Below, piece by piece: positions 60,349 through 64,000 of a stretch of DNA of 64,000 nt; the stretch's first letter is position 1, and every line of letters begins with the position of its first letter. A program made the translations under genes and the position numbers. Below the pieces are notes generated by a model. The model was not told the DNA's origin and searched no databases. It saw only the letters and a list, made by a program, of their open reading frames with translations. The stretch spans positions 47,317 to 111,316 of the forward strand of contig NZ_JONR01000019.1 in the NCBI RefSeq assembly GCF_000711955.1, written 5' to 3'. This stretch comes from Nevskia soli DSM 19509. GTDB lineage: Bacteria > Pseudomonadota > Gammaproteobacteria > Nevskiales > Nevskiaceae.

Positions 60349-61422
60349 GTGAACCGGCCGCATTTCCGGCGCTATCGCTACGGCTATGGCGTACTGCTTT
60401 TCATCGCGTTGCTGGTCCTGATCCGCGCCCTGCTGCCCTCCCTGGTCAAGGACTACGTCAACCACACCCTCAACTCGAGTTCCGGCTACGAGGGACATGT
60501 GGGCGACATCCACCTGGCGCTGTGGCGCGGCGCCTATGAAATCCGCGACATCGAAATCCGCCAATTGAACAGCGCCACACAGGAGCCCCTGTTCAAGGCG
60601 CCGAAGATGGAGTTCTCGGTACTGCGCGGCGCACTGATCAGGGGCACGGTGGTGGCCAGGATTCGCGTGTTCGAAGCGAAGCTCAGCTTCGCGGCGGGGC
60701 ACGCGGGCAATGCGGCGCAGACCGGCAAGGGCGCCAACTGGGCGGACATCCTGAAGAAACTGACGCCGTTCCGCATCGACCGTTTCGAGACCATCGACGG
60801 CCAGGTGCACTATTACGATTTATACAGCGACCCCAAGGTCGACGTTTACCTGAACCAGGTCAATGCCATCATCACCAACCTGACCAACCAGGAAGACCAG
60901 CAGAAGCGGCGGGCGGCGACCCTGCAACTGGACGCCCTCGCCGTCGGCCAGGCCCAGGTGCGCCTGGACCTGCAGATCGATCCCTTCGCCGAAAAACCGG
61001 ACTTCAATCTCAAGGCCCGCCTGACCGAACTCCAGGTGGATCGCATGCGCGACTTCCTGCGCGCCTACACCCTGGTCGACCCCAAGAGCGGCACACTCGA
61101 TGTTTTGACGGAACTCAACGCCAAGGACGGCGGCGTCAAAGGCTACATCAAGCCGCTGTTCCATGACCTGCAACTGCTGCAATGGAAGCACATCACCGAG
61201 CAGGAAAAAGACCCCCTGCACTTCCTGGTGGATGCGGTCGGCAGCGTGGTCAACCTGATCTTCCAGAACCAGAGCAAGGACCAGCTGGCCACGGTGATCC
61301 CCATCGAAGGCCGGGTCGACAGCCCCGGCGTGGATGTCTTCAGCACCATCGGCAACCTGGTGAAGAACGCGACGGTAAAAGCATTCAGTCCCACCTTCGA
61401 AAAGGCCGGGAAGAGCGATTGA
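60349..61422 (+). CDS. DUF748/AsmA-like membrane-anchored protein
   Basis: The ~357-residue protein has one N-terminal membrane helix (YGYGVLLFIALLVLIRALLPSLV) preceded by basic residues. A long beta-rich domain follows (SGYEGHVGDIHLALWRGAYEIRDIEI; VRLDLQIDPFAEKPDFNLKARL), typical of DUF748/AsmA-type envelope proteins that may form lipid-transport grooves. The start is uncertain: GTG 60349 was chosen, with ATG 60310 13 codons upstream as an alternative. Confidence 0.75.
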   Translation: MNRPHFRRYRYGYGVLLFIALLVLIRALLPSLVKDYVNHTLNSSSGYEGHVGDIHLALWRGAYEIRDIEIRQLNSATQEPLFKAPKMEFSVLRGALIRGTVVARIRVFEAKLSFAAGHAGNAAQTGKGANWADILKKLTPFRIDRFETIDGQVHYYDLYSDPKVDVYLNQVNAIITNLTNQEDQQKRRAATLQLDALAVGQAQVRLDLQIDPFAEKPDFNLKARLTELQVDRMRDFLRAYTLVDPKSGTLDVLTELNAKDGGVKGYIKPLFHDLQLLQWKHITEQEKDPLHFLVDAVGSVVNLIFQNQSKDQLATVIPIEGRVDSPGVDVFSTIGNLVKNATVKAFSPTFEKAGKSD

Positions 61423-61648
61423 TCCATCCCAGGCATGCGGAATCGACTGCCGATGCCTTGAGGTCTTGAACCTCCGTAGCCGGATGACAGTCGAAAAAGA
61501 CGCTGGCGCCTACTGCCCCACACCCGGCGCTGCCGGAACTTGGGCACAATACGCGGGTCGCAGAGGGGCTTTCCGCCGCGGCCCGAAACGAAGCCCAAAC
61601 CATGGCGCCGCAGGAAACACTCATTTCACTCCGCAGGAGAGAGTCAGC

Positions 61649-62176
61649 ATGAAAAAATTGCCAGCCAGGACCGGTGCCCTGACGCTGTTCGCCGCCGGCG
61701 TGTTGCTGTCCGCCGGTGCGCATGCGCAGTTCAACGGCGGATTGAAGTGCACCATGCAATTCACCATGAAGGGTTGGTCGGCCTTCTACAAGACTTCTTC
61801 CGGCCAGGGCACCGTGACCTGCGGCAACGGCACCTCGATGCGGGTGGCGCTGTCCTCCAAGGGCGGCGGCCTGACCCTGGGCAAGTCGAGCATCGACAAC
61901 GGCTACGGCGAGTTCACCGGCGTAAGCAACATCCGCGAAATCCTCGGCGACTACGCCACCGGCTCGGCGCACAGCACGGTGGCGCAATCCGGCGGCTCGG
62001 TCTCGGCGCTGACCAAGGGCGAAGTATCGCTCGCGCTCAAGGGCACCGGCCGCGGCTGGGATGCCGGCGTCGACTTCGGCAAATTCACCATTACCGAGAT
62101 TCCCGGCGCACCGGAATCGCCTCCGGTTACCACTGAAGCGCCGGTAGCGCCGGCGCCGGCACCGCCGGGGCAATGA
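61649..62176 (+). CDS. Exported hypothetical protein
   Basis: The 175 residues have a clear signal peptide (LTLFAAGVLLSAGAHAQ), a Gly- and Ser-rich middle with two cysteines (LKCTMQF, VTCGNGT) and a Pro/Ala tail (PVAPAPAPPG). AGGAGAG lies nine bases before the ATG. It has the pattern of small periplasmic proteins, but no family is recognised. Its stop overlaps the efflux pump start as ATGA, so the two are cotranscribed. Confidence 0.75.
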   Translation: MKKLPARTGALTLFAAGVLLSAGAHAQFNGGLKCTMQFTMKGWSAFYKTSSGQGTVTCGNGTSMRVALSSKGGGLTLGKSSIDNGYGEFTGVSNIREILGDYATGSAHSTVAQSGGSVSALTKGEVSLALKGTGRGWDAGVDFGKFTITEIPGAPESPPVTTEAPVAPAPAPPGQ

Positions 62177-63630
62177 CGCCGGGCTCCACCGATTCCGGTT
62201 TCGCCACATCAGGGAAACTGCTCCGCCTCGTCCCCCTGATCGTGGCCTGCGCGCTGTTCATGGAGAACCTGGACTCCACCATCATCGCCACCGCCCTGCC
62301 CGGCATCGCCAAGTCCCTGCACGAGGATCCGCTGCACCTGAGCCTGGCCATTTCGTCCTATCTGCTCAGCCTCAGCATCTTCATCCCGGTCAGCGGCTGG
62401 ATGGCCGACCGCTACGGCGCGCGCCGCGTCTTCCGCAACGCCATCATCGTGTTCGTCATCGGCTCGGTGGCCTGCTCCGCCTCGATGAACATCGGCGAAC
62501 TCATCTTCTCGCGCATCCTCCAGGGCCTCGGCGGCGCCATGATGGTGCCGGTGGGGCGGCTGGTGCTGGTGCGCCAGGTGCCGAAGAGCGAACTGGTGCA
62601 GGCGATGTCCTGGCTGACCATCCCCGCCCTGATCGCGCCCATCGTCGGTCCGCCGCTGGGCGGCCTGATCGTCACCTACGCCTCCTGGCGCTGGATCTTC
62701 CTGATCAACGTGCCCATCGGCATCCTCGGCTACTACCTGGTGAGCCGCTTCATCATGGAAGTCCCTGGCAGCCAGCAGCGCCCCTTCGACCTGGCGGGCT
62801 GGATGCTGCTCGGCGGCGGCGTGGCCGGCCTGGTCTTCGGCTCCGAAAACCTGGGCAAGCACGTCCTGCCACCGGAAGTGCCGCCAGTCGCGGTACTGGC
62901 GGGGATCATCGCCCTGGCGCTCTATGTCCGGCATGCGCGCACCGACGACGCCCCGGTGCTGCGCCTGTCCCTGCTGTCGCTGCCCACCTTCCGCGCCTCC
63001 GTCACCGGCGGCTCTCTGTTCCGCATCGGCGTGGGCAGCTTCTCCCTGCTGATGCCGATGATGTTGCAACTGGGCTTCGGCCTGTCGGCACTGGCGTCGG
63101 GCGGCATCACCTTCGCCAGCGCCGCGGGCGCGCTGCTGATGAAGATGCTGGCGCAGCGCATCGTCCGCCGCTTCGGCTTCCGCCGCCTGCTGCTGGGCAA
63201 CACCTTCATCTGCGGCGGCGCCCTGGTCATCTGCGGCACCATGCGCCCGGAAACGTCGAGCTGGCTGATTGTCGGCTTCCTGCTCGTCACCGGCTTCTTC
63301 CGCTCGCTGGAATTCACCTGCATCAACGCGCTGGCCTTCGCCGACGTAGCCGAAGCCGACATGAGCCAGGCCACCAGCTTCTCGGGAACGGCCCAGCAGC
63401 TGGCCCTGAGCATCGGGGTCGGCGTCGGCTCCCAGGTATTGAATGCCAGCCTTGCGCTACGCCACGCCACGCAATTGTCGACGCCGGATTTTTCGGCGGC
63501 CTTCTACACCGTGGGCCTGTTGACCCTGGCATCCTGGCCGGCCTTCGCCCGCCTGCGCGCCGACGCGGGCAGCCAGGTATCGGGACATCGCCTCGCCGTG
63601 GCCGACATACCGGTGCGTACCACGCAGTAA
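62173..63630 (+). CDS. MFS drug efflux transporter, DHA2 type
   Basis: The 485-residue protein has about 14 membrane segments. The motif LDSTIIATALPGIA (motif D1-like) lies at the first helix, and motif A (GWMADRYGARRVFRNAI) and motif C (PALIAPIVGPPLGGLI) follow. These define the DHA2 drug:H+ antiporters. The substrate is not predictable. There is no regulator gene in the window. Confidence 0.9.
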   Translation: MTPGSTDSGFATSGKLLRLVPLIVACALFMENLDSTIIATALPGIAKSLHEDPLHLSLAISSYLLSLSIFIPVSGWMADRYGARRVFRNAIIVFVIGSVACSASMNIGELIFSRILQGLGGAMMVPVGRLVLVRQVPKSELVQAMSWLTIPALIAPIVGPPLGGLIVTYASWRWIFLINVPIGILGYYLVSRFIMEVPGSQQRPFDLAGWMLLGGGVAGLVFGSENLGKHVLPPEVPPVAVLAGIIALALYVRHARTDDAPVLRLSLLSLPTFRASVTGGSLFRIGVGSFSLLMPMMLQLGFGLSALASGGITFASAAGALLMKMLAQRIVRRFGFRRLLLGNTFICGGALVICGTMRPETSSWLIVGFLLVTGFFRSLEFTCINALAFADVAEADMSQATSFSGTAQQLALSIGVGVGSQVLNASLALRHATQLSTPDFSAAFYTVGLLTLASWPAFARLRADAGSQVSGHRLAVADIPVRTTQ

Positions 63631-63690
63631 ACGTCAATCAGGAATCACGCGAGGCGGCGCGTTTCGCACCCGCTTCCGTCTATCCGGCAA

Positions 63691-63909
63691 TCACGCCGCG
63701 GCGCGGGCAGAAGTTCCCATCGGCGGCTGCGGCCACCACTGCCCCGCCGGGAGACCGCGCAACGTCTTCCCGTGCCGGCGCCACTCCTTCATCACCTCGG
63801 GCGCCGGCTCACTCCACTGCGGCGGCAAAGCGGCCTTGACCCGCTGCTCCTCCCAGATCACCGCCAGCGCCATCTCCAGCGTCGCGCAGCTCATCCAGGA
63901 CTCCAGCAT
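63691..63909 (-). CDS. Small hypothetical protein
   Basis: A 72-residue frame (MLESWMSCATLEMALAVIWEEQR...) with many Trp and Pro residues. TTAGGA lies next to the ATG at 63909. No family is recognised. It lies five bases from the start of repeat element D, matching the gene-start position of the other family 1 copies, which adds some support. Confidence 0.45.
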   Translation of the reverse strand: MLESWMSCATLEMALAVIWEEQRVKAALPPQWSEPAPEVMKEWRRHGKTLRGLPAGQWWPQPPMGTSARAAA

Positions 63910-63914
63910 CCTAA

Positions 63915-64000
63915 GAGCCTGTAACAGAATGAATCGCGCCTGCGACGGCGGTCATTTTTGCGCAGTGCAAGTCGGACAGAGTGCGGCATGGTGATTCCAT
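63915..64000. repeat. Family 1 nested palindromic element, copy D (cut by window end)
   Basis: The left outer arm begins GAGCCTGTAACAGAATGAAT, nearly the same as the copy A arm (GCCTGTGACATGATGAAT). The first hairpin follows in the copy C orientation (TCATTTTTGCGCAGTGCAAG, CATGGTGATTCCAT). The remainder is outside the window. It lies five bases from the start codon at 63909. Confidence 0.85.

Noticed and set aside
1..64000. CRISPR arrays, rRNA operons, transposase genes or a replication origin
   Set aside because: No regularly spaced repeats, rRNA sequence, transposase frame or DnaA-box cluster was seen on reading both strands.

Overview
The window is GC-rich chromosomal DNA from a proteobacterium. 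The preserved gene orders (tRNA-Leu–tig–clpP–clpX, nadB/rpoE–rseA–rseB–mucD–lepA–lepB–DUF4845–rnc–era–recO–pdxJ, pyrG–kdsA–eno–ftsB–ispD, surE–pcm–nlpD) are typical of Gammaproteobacteria near Pseudomonas, Xanthomonas or Nevskiales. A nagZ/hpt/methylthioinosine phosphorylase group points the same way. A betaproteobacterium cannot be excluded from sequence reading alone. Most of the window is housekeeping DNA, and most genes lie on the minus strand in tightly overlapping operons.

Layout. 1-2.8 kb: clpX (cut by the window edge), clpP, tig and tRNA-Leu(UAG). 2.9-4.8 kb: a heme-type ABC importer permease and ATPase. 4.8-10.2 kb: alaC-hom-thrC-recJ, a chain of overlapping genes in which recJ appears to start at CTG. 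10.3-14.9 kb: a periplasmic peroxiredoxin, nlpD, a DedA protein, pcm, surE and an Smr-domain protein. 14.9-19.6 kb: an accessory block holding a YegD-type Hsp70, a 65-residue lipoprotein and a 1000-residue TIR-TM-WD40 protein with an intact TIR glutamate. It sits where ispF and truD usually lie. 19.6-24.9 kb: ispD, ftsB, eno, kdsA and pyrG. 25-32 kb: a FecR-SPOR protein, methylthioinosine phosphorylase, an M48 protease, an SH3 protein, a CHASE2 cyclase, hpt and nagZ. 32-38 kb: CYTH, rlmD, a PolB-like exonuclease, a polysaccharide deacetylase, cysM, pdxJ and recO. 38-49 kb: era, rnc, DUF4845, lepB, lepA, a glutaredoxin-like protein, mucD, rseB, rseA, rpoE and nadB.

49-64 kb is a stress, repair and envelope region. 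It holds a truncated DUF72 gene, the NHEJ pair ligD-ku, a DUF2383 four-helix protein, two small acidic proteins, a GFA protein, clsB/ybhP with a cupin, ybhN, a DUF748-like protein, a secreted protein and a DHA2 efflux pump.

Two non-coding repeat families stand out. Family 1 is about 265 bp long, with three full copies and one cut by the right edge. Each copy is a nested palindrome: a long outer stem enclosing two long hairpins. The paired segments differ between copies yet stay complementary within each copy. All three full copies lie exactly between the stop codon of one minus-strand gene and the GTG start of the next (surE|pcm, ftsB|ispD, hpt|cyclase). The fourth lies next to a start codon. 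Family 2 has three copies, about 100 bp each, of palindromes built on GTGGCCAGTGACTAGTG, packed against stop codons. Family 1 and the TIR-WD40/Hsp70 block are the best candidates for undescribed biology here.
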